Source of the DNA: Apostichopus japonicus
Lineage: Eukaryota > Echinodermata > Holothuroidea > Aspidochirotida > Stichopodidae
DNA length: 64,000 bases
Reading direction: 5' to 3'
Assembly: GCF_037975245.1 (NCBI RefSeq)
Contig: NC_092581.1
Location: 18,841,303-18,905,302, forward strand
Shown: positions 39,757 through 52,200 of the stretch, piece by piece
Layout: every line of letters starts with the position of its first letter
How positions within the stretch are numbered: the first letter of the stretch is position 1
Notes under the pieces: generated by a model
The model's input: the letters and a program-made list of their open reading frames with translations, nothing else
Told to the model about the DNA's origin: nothing
Databases searched by the model: none
Program-made: the position numbers and the translations under genes

Positions 39757-40537
39757 TTATGGATTCACTTTCAGTCTATCTCTAGGTCTTGGTACTCTTA
39801 CTATGTTAATGTATCAAGTCACACATTTAAAAGCTGATCTTTGTTTCAAAACTAAGTTGGAATACAAACGGACTTTACTATAATGTGTACAGGGCATCTG
39901 TATAGTAACACGAATAATAAACCATGAACCGAACAGACAATTTTCTTGTTCATGTCTAACTGTACCTGGTGAGTTCAAACATATAGAGGTAGGTTTAGTA
40001 AAATCCAACCAAAGCTGTGACAAGTCCTGTGATGAGACGGAATAATAGCCATTAAGTGAACAATGACGTATAACTGTATTGTACCAAACCTCACATAAAA
40101 AGGCTACTTTTTTTGTAAACCCCTACGGGCACCAAGAAATGGGAACTCTATTAAGGCAAAAGTGTTACTTATCTCTGAAGAGAATGACCGATGGAAGCAT
40201 TTTACTCTGATAGTATTAGATTTTATTTCTCGAAAAAGAGTAAAAACGAAAGCGTCTGGTCAACATTGTAAAAGATGAGAAAAGAAATGATCGTTAGAAG
40301 ATAAAGAAATCCCTTGAGATTTTAGATAGTTACTTTACATGTATTATCTAAGACTTGTGGTTGGTTGATTAAATGTTCTTTTAAGTGGAGGACCCCATGA
40401 AAGGGGGTAAAACACCAAAATCGTATGTTTGTTCATTATATAAGTTATTGTCTTCTTTGTTAATTGCACATGTCGGTCACGAGGTTAATGGAGTTGATAT
40501 ATTTGTACAACGATATATGTTTACTAAAGAGTAGAGA

Positions 40538-40541
<4 letters not shown>

Positions 40542-40620
<79 letters not shown>

Positions 40621-40622
40621 CA
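40542..40622. repeat. (TA)n microsatellite
   Basis: About 75 bp of pure TA. Confidence 0.97.
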
Positions 40623-41708
40623 CACAAACTGAAGAATACGGTATCCAAAGATAACGAGAAAGGAATTTGTGTGTTCGTAAACAATCCAATCTTACCTGAT
40701 TATTTTTGTGATATAACTGTTTCCATCAGCCTATTTATTCCCTGCAACCGTCATTAGTAGGCCAGTTCACCTTAAGGCCATTCTATTATCTATTAGGGTG
40801 CTCCCTACAAGTTTCCGCTGTTGTTTATTTGATCGCTACTTTGAGTTCTAAATCTGTCTTTTTATTTCGGAAAACATTTCGCACCTCGACTATATAATCA
40901 CATGTCTCTTTTCTCGGGGTCCCTTCTCTCCGTGATTTTAATTAGTTCCTCAAACTTTCTAATCAAAACACTAACACCTTGTCTTTATATGTCTTAAATA
41001 GTTTCTTTCCAGAGATCATTACCCGGACAAAAACTCGGCTCTTTTTATTCCTTTTCTTTTGTCTAAGTTTTAACTCGTGATAAATTCGATACAACATCAA
41101 CAGTATTCAGCACCTATTTTAACTTTGGCGGAACCATTCTTTTATTCATTCCAAACTTCTCACGTATTATAGCGGTGGACAATAGTATTTACTCTTCAGC
41201 CGTTTCTATTGTGATATGTCGAGTTCGCAGAGATATGAGAACACTGTAGTACAATGTGGTATAATAATTGCCTTAAGTAGTTCGTTAACACATCCTATCA
41301 AGCCTTTGCTATTTCTCAATTGAGGCGGAAGATCATCCAGTTTAAACCGAAGACTTGGTGGATTATATCGACAGGAAATAGTACGAAAGAAAGAACAGGA
41401 ACATGCAACGGTTGAAATCTTTAAAAGACTAAAGAACTATAACCGTTCTTCAGAGCCATGAATCGTCATCAGAGACACCGACGGTGGCCCTAAACGTTCT
41501 AATCTAGCAAACAGCATGACCGTTTATTTCTTGATAATACGACAGGAGACCAATATTGTATCTTAAGTTAGGCTCTAGTTAGGGGGGGGGGGGGATGAGT
41601 TGTATTTTATTCCTACAATTGTTACAACCCAGTTGACGCACGCCAACAATACCGGTTTTAAATCAAGTAAGCACGGTATACCGTTATACATTAAACCGTG
41701 GTGCAATC

Positions 41709-41709
<1 letters not shown>

Positions 41710-41767
<58 letters not shown>

Positions 41768-41790
41768 TGTGCGTGTGTGTGTGTGTGCTA
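41710..41790. repeat. (AT)n then (GT)n compound microsatellite
   Basis: An AT tract to 41764 followed by GTGTGCGTGTGTGTGTGTG. A poly-G run lies upstream near 41583. Confidence 0.95.
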
Positions 41791-42832
41791 AGGGTTCGTC
41801 CGTTACTCACTATGAAATATATGTTCGTTAACACTATAATAGCAATACAAGGTACACCAACACGAAGTGGTTATACTCTGCCTTTTGATTAAATTAAAAT
41901 TGTTTGGAAACACTTCTTTATTTTTACTCACTCACATGGGAAAACGAATAATTTGTTAAAAAAGTGATTACACGGGTTTCCCTTTCCCCGAACATTTATC
42001 GTATACCACCCTGATCAAAATAGTGTGTTATCTACCAGCTGCTAAAACAAGTCATAGAGCTACGTAGGTTTCATTCTGTAATGTAAAGAGCAAGCAATGG
42101 TTCTAAATGAAGCACGTTTTTAGTTGTTTACCGATCGCCTACAATGGGATGGTCAGGGAATTAAACGGCTGGTTAAAAAAGTGACATATTTGTGCATTAG
42201 TGTCTAGGCGAAGTTTTCAAGTACGTATGAAATCAGAGGGGATAACACAAAAAAATTGGAAACCTCTCGAAAGAAATTTTTGTCATTGAAATGATTGAGA
42301 AGATGCGAGCATGTGTGTATGTTGAACCAACACAGTTCATTCCGTTTCTCGCGGTGTTCAAACATTGTATAGTACCGCACTCCTTGTACGAACTGAGGCC
42401 AGCCACTTGTAAGCGATGTATTTCTATACGTAATATGAATTTCACTATAAGCCCAGAAGAAGAAAAAATGATCAGAGATTTTCATATCAAAGAGGAGAGT
42501 GAGAGAGTGTGTGTGTCGTTATGTACAACGTAGCACATATCCCAACCTATAACATGGGTTTTTTTTTTAAGTATGGCGCACTTTAGAGATTAAACTCGCA
42601 AATTTGATTCACTGTTTTATATATTTCTAGCTTAAGTTAACAACATATAAAGCATATTTTACGTATTTGTCTCAAAAAATGAAATAATAATAAATAATAA
42701 AAAAGTAAAACAAAATAATAATTTTGTGTGTGTAAAACTCCAAGTAACATATATTTCCAACGAATACATCTTATTGAAGTGTTGAAAAGGAGCACAAGAG
42801 TGTTGATAAGTTGATACCTTACTTATTTTATA

Positions 42833-42834
<2 letters not shown>

Positions 42835-42897
<63 letters not shown>
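42835..42897. repeat. (AT)n microsatellite
   Basis: About 60 bp of AT, some 800 bp upstream of the POU promoter region. Confidence 0.96.
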
Positions 42898-42898
<1 letters not shown>

Positions 42899-43005
42899 TC
42901 AATTGATACTTTGTTTTCATAAATCATTACTTTGGGAACGTCATTTTGGTTATTGCCAAATATAGAAAACCAATCACACTGGATTAATTCTGTATATCTT
43001 TTAAT

Positions 43006-43013
43006 ATTTGCAT
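43006..43013 (+). promoter_or_regulatory. Perfect octamer ATTTGCAT upstream of the POU gene
   Basis: An exact POU-factor octamer lies about 1.3 kb upstream of the start codon. It is compatible with autoregulation, a common feature of POU genes, but a single 8-mer is weak evidence. Confidence 0.25.
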
Positions 43014-43646
43014 TTTGTAAACCGCTTCTTTTCGTTTTCATACTTACCTATTCTACAGTTTTCCGACAAATAATTAAAATCCAATCATCAAATCACATGA
43101 ATACATATTTAAAAAATGGAATACTCATGAAAAACTTTAACGACATAATTTTGTTATCTTATTTTTATTGAAATATATGATACATAAAATAATTATTTGA
43201 TTGTGTTTATGTCAGTGATCTATATGGTCCTTTACCACCTGGGTTACTTTAATTTGATATTAGAGAAAACATTTTTTACTTGTAGCCTAATATTCGTTTA
43301 GTATTGTGATATATTTATGTTTTTTTACATCATCAGACTTTCAAGTTCTTTTTGACATAAACAGTTTAATTTTCGTTATTTACACTTACCCACATTTAAC
43401 TCAATTAAAGATACTCTTTGTAACATTTTAGTTACCGACACCAGTCCGTCTTTGTTAATTCTGCTAAATTCAACTTTTGCAACAAAAACTACCCGTGTGT
43501 ATAATTTCAAATGATTTTGTTTCCTCACAAAAAAAAAAAACCCAAAAAATTACCAAAAAAAAAAAAGTCTCAAGTCTTGTGGTTTAGAGAAGAAGAACTA
43601 GAAGAAAAAGTTTCATTAACTGTCTAAAGCTAAACACTGGCGCGTG

Positions 43647-43652
43647 TATAAA
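43647..43652 (+). promoter_or_regulatory. Alternative upstream TATA box
   Basis: TATAAA in the context GTGTATAAACG would place a start near 43677. That is about 110 nt before an ATG at 43787, which abuts a consensus splice donor. It fits the model with a 5' intron. Single TATA matches are common in AT-rich DNA. Confidence 0.28.
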
Positions 43653-43786
43653 CGACAGCATTGTGCTCTTCGACAACAAACTTTGTGTCCTCATTACAAC
43701 TAATCTCGGCTCTTTCTTCAATCTCATCTCCTCCATTAAGCATTCAGAGAGGAACCATTTAACAAAAGCGAAGAGAATTTGACAAC

Positions 43787-43800
43787 ATGACTGCGGCTGT
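43787..43800 (+). other. Possible 5' exon end with uORF/alternative ATG
   Basis: ATGACTGCGGCTGT is followed directly by the consensus donor GTAAGT at 43801. Unspliced, it is a five-codon uORF (MTAAV, stop TAA). Spliced to an AG at 44280, it joins in frame to the POU ATG and adds MTAAV. Spliced to the stronger TTGCAG acceptor at 44264, it makes a 19-codon uORF overlapping the main start. No transcript evidence is available here. Confidence 0.3.
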
Positions 43801-43977
43801 GTAAGTTACTGTAATTGTTCCTATACTCTCTCCATCCCTCTCTTTCTTTCTCCCTCTTTATCTTTTATCTTTTTTTCTTTCTTCTCTGCTTATATGCCAG
43901 CTATAGTATAGTCTCCGTGACATATGTTCGACTTTTTTTTTTTGGCCGTGTAAAACCCGTCTATCATCAAGCAGCAA

Positions 43978-44035
43978 CCAATCACAACATAAGACCACGC
44001 CCCTTTCAACCAAAAACTGTTTGTTCAAAATATAC
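43978..44035 (+). promoter_or_regulatory. Candidate proximal promoter: CCAAT, GC-box-like and TATA-like sites
   Basis: CCAAT (43978-43982), a KLF/GC-box-like CCACGCCCC (43995-44003) and AAATATAC (44028-44035) occur in the expected order upstream of the POU gene. A start near 44060 would give a 5' UTR of about 220 nt to the ATG at 44282. It conflicts with the intron model in which this stretch is spliced out, unless both promoters are used. Confidence 0.35.
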
Positions 44036-44281
44036 GCACAATAAATGCTAGCTTTTTAACTCTGCCAGTTGAAAAGTGTTTCAAGACAGTCGAACTACTC
44101 TCACAAACCCTTACACGTCAGTCAGGAAACACTTTTTTTTATTATCTTCTTGGCTTTTTTTTTATTCATTCAGAAAAAAAGGGTCTGCGCTGGTTTACTC
44201 TGGTTGGTGAGCTCCGACTATTTTGCAAGTCAGATCAGGGTTGAGGTTTTTTTTCCCGTTGCAGTGTCGTGCTTTGTAAGC

Positions 44282-45643
44282 ATGGAGCCCCAATTGACTG
44301 TTCACAGTAACAGCGGTGAGTTCAGCCCATCAAGCTCGCACAGTTTATCGTCAAGTTCTCCGTCAAGTTCTGCCTCTTCGCTGATGGTCACATCGAGTTG
44401 CGGGAGTGACACCCATGCCTCACCGTCGGATCATTACTTAGCGATGCAAGGGCAAGTTAATGTCATGTATCAGAAATACGGAAATGAATTTCTTCAGCAG
44501 GCACCAGCTAGTGCCATGAATGGACTGAGTTTGGCCCACGCAGGCGGACAGTGGGCCGTGGCCGGTTTTGGTGCACCGACTGCTAGCCACGCAGATGGCC
44601 ACCCGGCACACCATGGACATTGGTCTGGTATGTCGGCGACCCTTCTCGGACAGGATGTTAAACCATCTCTACAATCGAGAGAAGATCTCTCTCCAGATTT
44701 ACACCGTTCGAATCACGCTCAAAATCTAAACGGATGGAGCACAGCTGGTAACGCTCATGTAACTATGCCTATGTCGTACGCTCTATCAATGACCACGAAT
44801 TCTAACCATGCATCGCTAGGACATAACGTCCCGACTGCGGCCACCCATCATGCAATGTACGGGGCAATGAACGGCATGGTCGGAGGAACACACGGACAGT
44901 ATAGCCACCAGTACGGCATGCACATGAACGGAAGTCCCCGGGGTGGCATGACAGGGGCCCACCACCTTGCTCTCTCAAATGGGCCTAGCTCGGTCATGCC
45001 AGAACCTCATGAGGATGAGGCACCTTCTTCGGACGATCTAGAACAGTTTGCCAAAAACTTCAAGCAGAGACGAATAAAACTGGGATACACCCAAGCTGAC
45101 GTTGGGCTTGCGTTGGGAACTCTATATGGAAATGTGTTCAGTCAGACCACCATCTGTAGATTCGAAGCGCTACAGTTGAGCTTCAAGAATATGTGTAAAT
45201 TGAAGCCACTGCTCGCTAAGTGGTTAGAAGAGGCGGATTCGACTTCGGGATCGCCGTCTTGCTTGGATAAAATCGCAGCCCAAGGCCGGAAACGCAAGAA
45301 GCGGACAAGCATAGAAGTGACGATCAAAGGTGCGCTGGAGAATGCATTCCTAAAACAACCGAAGCCGTCAGCGCAGGAGATATCGTCGCTAGCGGACAGC
45401 CTTCAATTGGAGAAGGAGGTCGTGAGGGTTTGGTTCTGTAACCGCAGACAGAAAGAAAAAAGGATGACCCCTCCAATTAATGGCCTTGATGGGGAGGGAG
45501 ATGGTACCTCGGATGGGACGCCACCACAATCGGAAAGTATGATGCCATCGCCACCTGCGTCCACTTCTCCACCCGTGAAGGTTAATTCGCTGCACTCATC
45601 ACGTGGTCAACCTCTTATGCACAGTTTAGGGTCACACTCACAG
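44282..45643 (+). CDS. Brn1/2/4: Class III POU-homeodomain transcription factor, coding exon 1 (POU3F / Brn1/2/4)
   Basis: This exon encodes residues 1-454 of a nuclear DNA-binding transcription factor. The first in-frame ATG is at 44282, with A at -3 and G at +4. The frame stays open upstream to a stop at 44057, but no other ATG lies in it. A Ser-rich N-terminus (about 16-40) and a His/Met/Gly-rich middle resemble the activation region of the family, and LGQDVKPSL (122-130) echoes a conserved class III motif. The POU-specific domain is about 246-319 and contains [17 protein letters not shown]. The linker (320-336) includes KIAAQG. The homeodomain is about 337-396, begins with KRKKRTS and ends [11 protein letters not shown], with Val, Cys386 and Asn387 at homeodomain positions 47, 50 and 51. 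Domain sequence and short linker point to class III rather than classes II, IV or VI. In the family these proteins bind octamer-like DNA, often with SOX partners, in neural progenitors. The exon ends in phase 0 at CAG|GTAAGA. Confidence 0.95.
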
Positions 45644-45751
45644 GTAAGATATTTGTTTCTGTTAAAAAATTGCTTATCACCCCCCCCCCAACCCTCCACC
45701 CCGACCCTGATAAATTATCTTCCCTTTTTGTGTTGTAATTTAATTCCATAA
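45644..45751 (+). other. Read-through alternative C-terminus if the intron is retained
   Basis: If the donor at 45644 is not used, the frame continues for 35 codons (beginning VRYLFLLKN) to a stop at 45749-45751. The tail is hydrophobic and proline-rich, and it spans a poly-C run. It shows no similarity to POU3F C-termini, so it is probably intron sequence, or at most a minor isoform. Confidence 0.3.
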
Positions 45752-48700
45752 CATTCAGTTCAGTTGTCCCTTCCTGATTAATAGTCAAATTTATATTAAT
45801 TTATTCATAAATCTATTTTGTAATAATAATAATAATATACAGTTTGTATAGAGGAAGTTTTAGTTCGGCGTTAATTCATATCAAAGTGTTGATAACATGT
45901 TGCTTTTCTTTTTTGTAATTACAGTTGATAATACATATATAACGCTATAACAACACAAACATCAATAACATGTTTAGACAAAGTCTAAAAATAAGAGACT
46001 GCCTGTTTTTTGCTTTTAGTTTACAAACAACATTTTTACCACGGCACCTTTTTAGCCTGCTTACACTACAGATGCGATGTGTGTACCAACATAACAAAAG
46101 CCTCGTTTTTGTTGTTGTGGTCTCTATTAAAAGAGTGAAGCCTTACGCGTTAATCAACCTCTATTTAAGCTACATTGTAAACGAACCCTCTTTTTTAAAA
46201 AAGAAAAAAAGGGTCTATTGATCTAGCGCCGTTAGAAACATGCTGCAACTCCCATGTCGCATCTCCGAACAAAGAAGATACTATACTGTATATAAGTAGT
46301 AACTGCTCAGAGGCAAAATGTATACACCACCACTACCACCAACAAATAGTTATTATTAAGCGCCAAAGGAACCCAATTTAAGACTGTAATATTGTTTTAG
46401 GGATTTCTCACCTAAGGGCTAGTTAGTTTGTTGATAAATCATAGGTTGTTTCATTACGCTACGAGAATTTTATCTTCTTTGCTAAAAACCTTAGGCAGTT
46501 ATTTACGGTAAAAGACAAATTTGAAAGTAAAGTTCACCATATTTCGTTTCAACGATAAGTCGGTAAAAGTTATTAAAGGACGGGCAAAAGTACGGGCAAG
46601 CATAAATTTTGTCAATGATGAGAAAATAAAGAAAGAGAGAAATATAAAATAAAAGAATAGAAGAATCTGTAGTATATACTGCAGAAGAGCTAGAAATATA
46701 GCAGAGAAAGGGATTATATCAACAATAAAAATGATTGGGTTCAATAGATACAGTGTAACTATTCTATATTTCTTACTATTGAGTAAAATTATCAATAAAA
46801 CGCCCCCAAAATAAATATGGACAGAGTTGTTATCAAATATACCTATGAATAAGCGACAGCACGCTTAAAAAGTATATTTATATACTTGTGTACATATGAA
46901 TGATTTCATTAATATTCATATCGTGTACGCTCGCCTGTAATATCGATTAACTTGTTTAATTTGAATCTAATAAAAATGTTATATACATAGGTCGTATTTC
47001 TTTTTTTATTATAAGAAAAAGACGATATTTCTATCTACAGATTGAGAGAGAGAGATAAAATAGGACACAGTAACAATTACTGCAATGTGAAACATGATTT
47101 CTCCAAAGAGACCAGCTGGTCAAATTGTGAATTTTTTTTAAGTAATATGTTCATCGATTACTTCATTTTCCAGGCATTACACTTTTAATCATTATTATTT
47201 ACTGCTCAATAGTCCTATAAACGAAAATTGGAAAGTTAAATTTGCAGTGATATTTGATATCCATTGACAACGTGCTCGTTCATAAACAAAATACTGAAAT
47301 AGCATTTCTGAAATACATATATTGTAAACCTTTTTAATTAGAGAAAAATGGATCCAATTTTTGCTTTTGTGCATAAGTTTGTATTTTGTATTGTTCTTTG
47401 AATATAGATTAACAAACTAGGAAGGAAAAACTGAATTACGTTTTATTGCACCAACCGCAGTTTTGGCTTTGTTTTCGTTCACTGGGGATTTTTCACGGTT
47501 GGGTGATACAAATAACATAATTTTGCCTGTTTTTCGTTGCATTTGATAAACGATTTTTGTTTAATTCTGTGGCAAAGTTTCCGGCAACATTGACTTTTTA
47601 TTGAAGATAGAAGAATGAAACAGAGAAAATAGATCAATTTACTCAACCAAAAACTAAAAAGTCCTTAATTGCTAAACAATACATTAATTTGGTGTAATTA
47701 ACATATTTCTGCAATTATTTAGACAAATATCTATGATTAGAACCTTCTGTCTATTTATTATAATAACCACTTCGGAGAACGATAAAGAGGAATCGTAAGC
47801 CTCCCCTTCTCAACAAAAAAGAAAACAAAAAACTTGGACACTTAATTTTCACGAAAATTATGTTATTATATAACTTGAAACCTTTCCTTCTATAACAGTA
47901 ACCAACTGCTTTGGAATTTTTGTGTAAAATTTCAATTTTAGAATCTTTAGAATCTTTCGATCTAGAATAAACTGTAGAAACAAACAAAACAAACAATAAC
48001 AATAGCAAAGTTGGCTAAAAAATAATATGTAACAAATGCTTTAACTTCAAATTTCCTTTCTCCTTTCGTGATATAATATCAAATATTGGAAACATTTCAA
48101 TCAAACTTTTTGGTTTTCCCTCAACGAAAAATCGAAGTTCAATGCCGAAAATTTAATTGAAAAAAAAAACACACACAATGATTTATAACAATAAATTTGC
48201 TTATCAATCCTGATCGGAAAGATAAAATTTATGTGAATTATTCCACAATTTGTCCGCGAGGCATACTAAAGACATCCATAATTAAGTTTGCAGTCGCAAG
48301 TAACGTACTATTTCTCATGTGTTGTACCTTGCATCATTAATATGTGCATATCAATCAGAGAAAATACAAACACGCGCTTGTTATGAAGTTAAGGTGAGAA
48401 CACCGGCTTCTGAAACACAAAACAAACAAAAAAATCAAACAAACGGAATTTAAGCAAAGGCTCACTGAATGATCAGCTATTTTGATAATTTTGTCAGTTA
48501 TTTCAATCACTTTTTTTTTTGACTCTATAGGCATTTTTTGTTTTTTGTTAACCAGTTTGGATTGAAAAATTCATTTACATAAAATGAAATTCCCGTATAC
48601 ATAAAAGAGAAAATAAAAAAAGTCTAGAGGAATAACTCCATATATACACAGGGTAACGATAATGGTTTAGTTTCCCTGTGTGGTAGTTTTTGTTCATTAT

Positions 48701-51700
48701 TGTTCTTTAATTTGGACTATATAATATATAACTGGAATTAACTTGATCCAGTTGACTCCGTAGAGAAGCAAAGAACTAGAATAAATGATAAACAAAGAAA
48801 TGACGTTGCAGAAAATAAGTAATTTAATAAAATAATTAATTAATACTAAGAATAAAAAGTCATTCTAAATGTAAAGTGGGGACATGTGTATTCAAACAAG
48901 TTATCTTTTTTCATACTTTGAAAATTAAATCTAGTTGTGAAGGTATCGTCATATTTGCTTTCGTCTGTTCATTATTTCAAACTACGGTCGGTTCTAAAAT
49001 ATTCCCTCTGTAAACAAATAAAAAGGAGGGTGGGGAGGGGGGGGGCTAAATGTTGCAGATAAACTAGTTCATATTAAAGGTTTAATCTTCATAGATTTAT
49101 CATTCAATAGACATAATTCAAGATGTTATTGATAAATTTGAAAACGGTTTATTTTATATAAAATATTAAATGTTTGGAATGAACGGAATCCCATTACACA
49201 ATAAGTTATATAGCGTACTGTATAATATATATGGTATGACATAAGTAAAGATTATTCAAAGTACTATATTAAGCCTTTTCGTAAATATATTCTGGTCAGG
49301 AAAAAAAATCTATTTAGTTTCGAATGCTATGGTTATATTATTTTGAAACCCCCAATAAAATTGAAAAGATTCGTAGCACATTGACTCAAATACTGTATTC
49401 CTACACACAATAAGCAACAATGAATTATATCATTATATTGTTACAATATATACAAAAAATAACGCTTTTATTTAAGAGGTGAACTTTACGCTTAGTAATA
49501 TCGGTAATTACTATTTCTAAAAGAAAATGGAAATTTCGCTACTGATTACCGTATTTGAAAATTGTTTTATTTTAGTATTACAGAAAAAAGCAACTGTTTA
49601 ACAATATACACTGTTTAAAATTCAGAAATAAAATATTAGGCATATATTCATAATATTATATCGTTTATTTACAATTGCTTTAGAAGCCTAGATTTCCATA
49701 TCATTAGGAAAGAATTATTACCTTTTAATGATGCATTTTGTAATGTTTTAGTTTAATAAAAGCAAACACTTGAGCAAAAACCTAGGACCAAGCAATTCTT
49801 TGTAAAAAAAAGTCAGAAAACTGCAGTTTCAAAAACGTTTTAATTTAGCTACAATTAAAAAGAAAACAAATAAAATATAGATATGTTATTAAAACTAATC
49901 TTGACTCTATCAAAATGTCTCTGTAACTAGGATAATGTGTGCTATTGTATTGTCAACATTAACATTTACAAACAGTCTCTTTGTGGTTTTCGATTTAACA
50001 AAAGAACTTATTAGTCTCGCTTTTGTTGCCAAATTACTGTTTCACTTTGAAAATAATACTCTATCTATGATCATAAGGAAAACACAATATCGATAAAAAA
50101 AAATTGCAAAACTATAATTAACCCAAATTAAAGAAATTCTTTTACTTTTAAAACTCTTCAGCAGCAAATAGTGGAATCTTTATATATTTGTAACGCTTCA
50201 TACTACTTTACATCATGTATTATTATATTTTATTTAATGTTATTTATTTACAGAGACTGAATTACAGTAGTATACAATAGAACACATCAAACTAAAACAA
50301 AAGAAACTATATACAATATATTTTTATAAATATTTGTGTCACAAAATATTAACCCATTGACTAATTTTCGAACAAGCCATCACACAGATTCTCAAATCTG
50401 TCGGCGTTTTTCGTCTTTGATCTCTGATTTGAAGATTTTTATCGATAATTTTATGATTATCTACACCAAAGGTTATCCATCTTCGCACACATACACATTG
50501 AGACAGACAGAGATTTTTACACACGCAGGCACAGAAATCAGTGTTACACACATACGCACATGGTTTGCTCAGTGTCGTACGCTAACGATCTGTATGACAC
50601 AAATTGGATCTGTGAATAAGTTAAATACATGGAGAGCTAATTCGATATGTAAACAACAGCGGCAGCTTATTAGCATTCAGAACACATTTCAATCTGTTTG
50701 ACTAATCGATCATGTACAGAATTTCCAGTCAGTAGTACGGTACAGTATATATGGAGTAGGCTTACTTATGCGATGTGTATACTGCTATGGGTAGCAGTAG
50801 CGGTATTTAGTATGTAGACCTATATCGCCTTTTGCATATTCATGAACCCTGTCGCGTGGCATTGTATTATGCTTACACCTCATTCACTATATATTGCAAA
50901 AGTATCTATTGACAATGTTCTGGGGTTTTTTTACCAGCGTGAAGTCGCATGTAGTGAAAAGTTTAATTTCAACCGTTTTTAGTTTCCTACAGACGATTGG
51001 TTATTAAACATCATACAGTAGGGTTGTTCCTTAAAAGTTTAAAAACAATATAATTGATATAAAAACAAAGAAACAAAATTAGATCAAAAGGAAACAAAGT
51101 AAATATAGGCGTTTTTTAATGAAGTGTTAAAAATGTTATAAATGATTTATTTTTGGAAAAATATTCGTCATTATGTAAACGAAATAATAATATCAAAGGA
51201 AAAATATAACCTAAGTCGAGGTAGTACGTGTATTTAACATTGGTGCGATATCAGTGAAATAACTACAGGAAGAATCACGTGATCACCCAACCCGTGTTGA
51301 CAATATTTGTATTATTAAAAGTAAATAAAATATGAACAAAAAAGACTAAAATAAAAGGCAGAAATTGATCTGCCTTTTTTTCTTTACCTTTCAAACAGGA
51401 ATGTCAGTGTTTTAGTCATGATCATTTATCTTAAGTAAATTTATTTTTAGAATTTTATTGGTTTCTACTCCATTCTTATGGTAACATAGTAAGAGATTTC
51501 CGGGCAATATATTCCTTTCCTTTCGCCTTGCAGTTTTTTTTTATTTTCCCTGCCCTTCATCTACCCAAACAAAATGTTCATTCTTGTCTCTGGCTCTGTT
51601 GATGACTCAGAAACGCCTCCTCCAACGCGTATAAAGAGACAGACCTGTTGCTCTCGTGCGTTCTCGGTTTCATTTCAAGATGAACAATCCGTACACAGTT

Positions 51701-51814
51701 TACCGTCACTGACAAATCATTGCATGTTGCCTTTACACAAGCCGTGTCTTCTCCGTCGTTTGGATTTTCTGAGGGAAAACTAAAACATTACAAAGTTATT
51801 TTGGGAGGAGTAAG

Positions 51815-52003
<189 letters not shown>

Positions 52004-52085
52004 CTGTACACTTGTATTGTATTCTGACTGAAGAATTGAACAAAGGAATCCCAAGTCCTCGGACGTCCTTTGAAAAGAATCTCCA

Positions 52086-52200
52086 CGTCCTCGGAAAAAT
52101 TCTATTGTTAAGGGATATTGTACGTCCTCGGAAGAATTCTATTGTTAAGGGGTATTGTACGTCCTCGGAAGAATTCTATTGTTAAGGGGTATTGTTAAGG
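52086..52200. repeat. 37-bp minisatellite, three copies
   Basis: CGTCCTCGGAA recurs at 52086, 52123 and 52160, with ATTCTATTGTTAAGGG in each unit. Confidence 0.9.

Noticed and set aside
44069-44281. N-terminal extension of the POU open frame
   Set aside because: It begins with TTG, not ATG. No in-frame ATG precedes 44282, and the sequence is hydrophobic and unlike POU3F proteins. It also contains acceptor-like sites.
50336-50701. 121-codon open frame in the intron
   Set aside because: No recognisable domain, it begins at a non-ATG codon (the sequence there is GTG), and it is AT-rich with CA-rich low complexity. It is compatible with chance.
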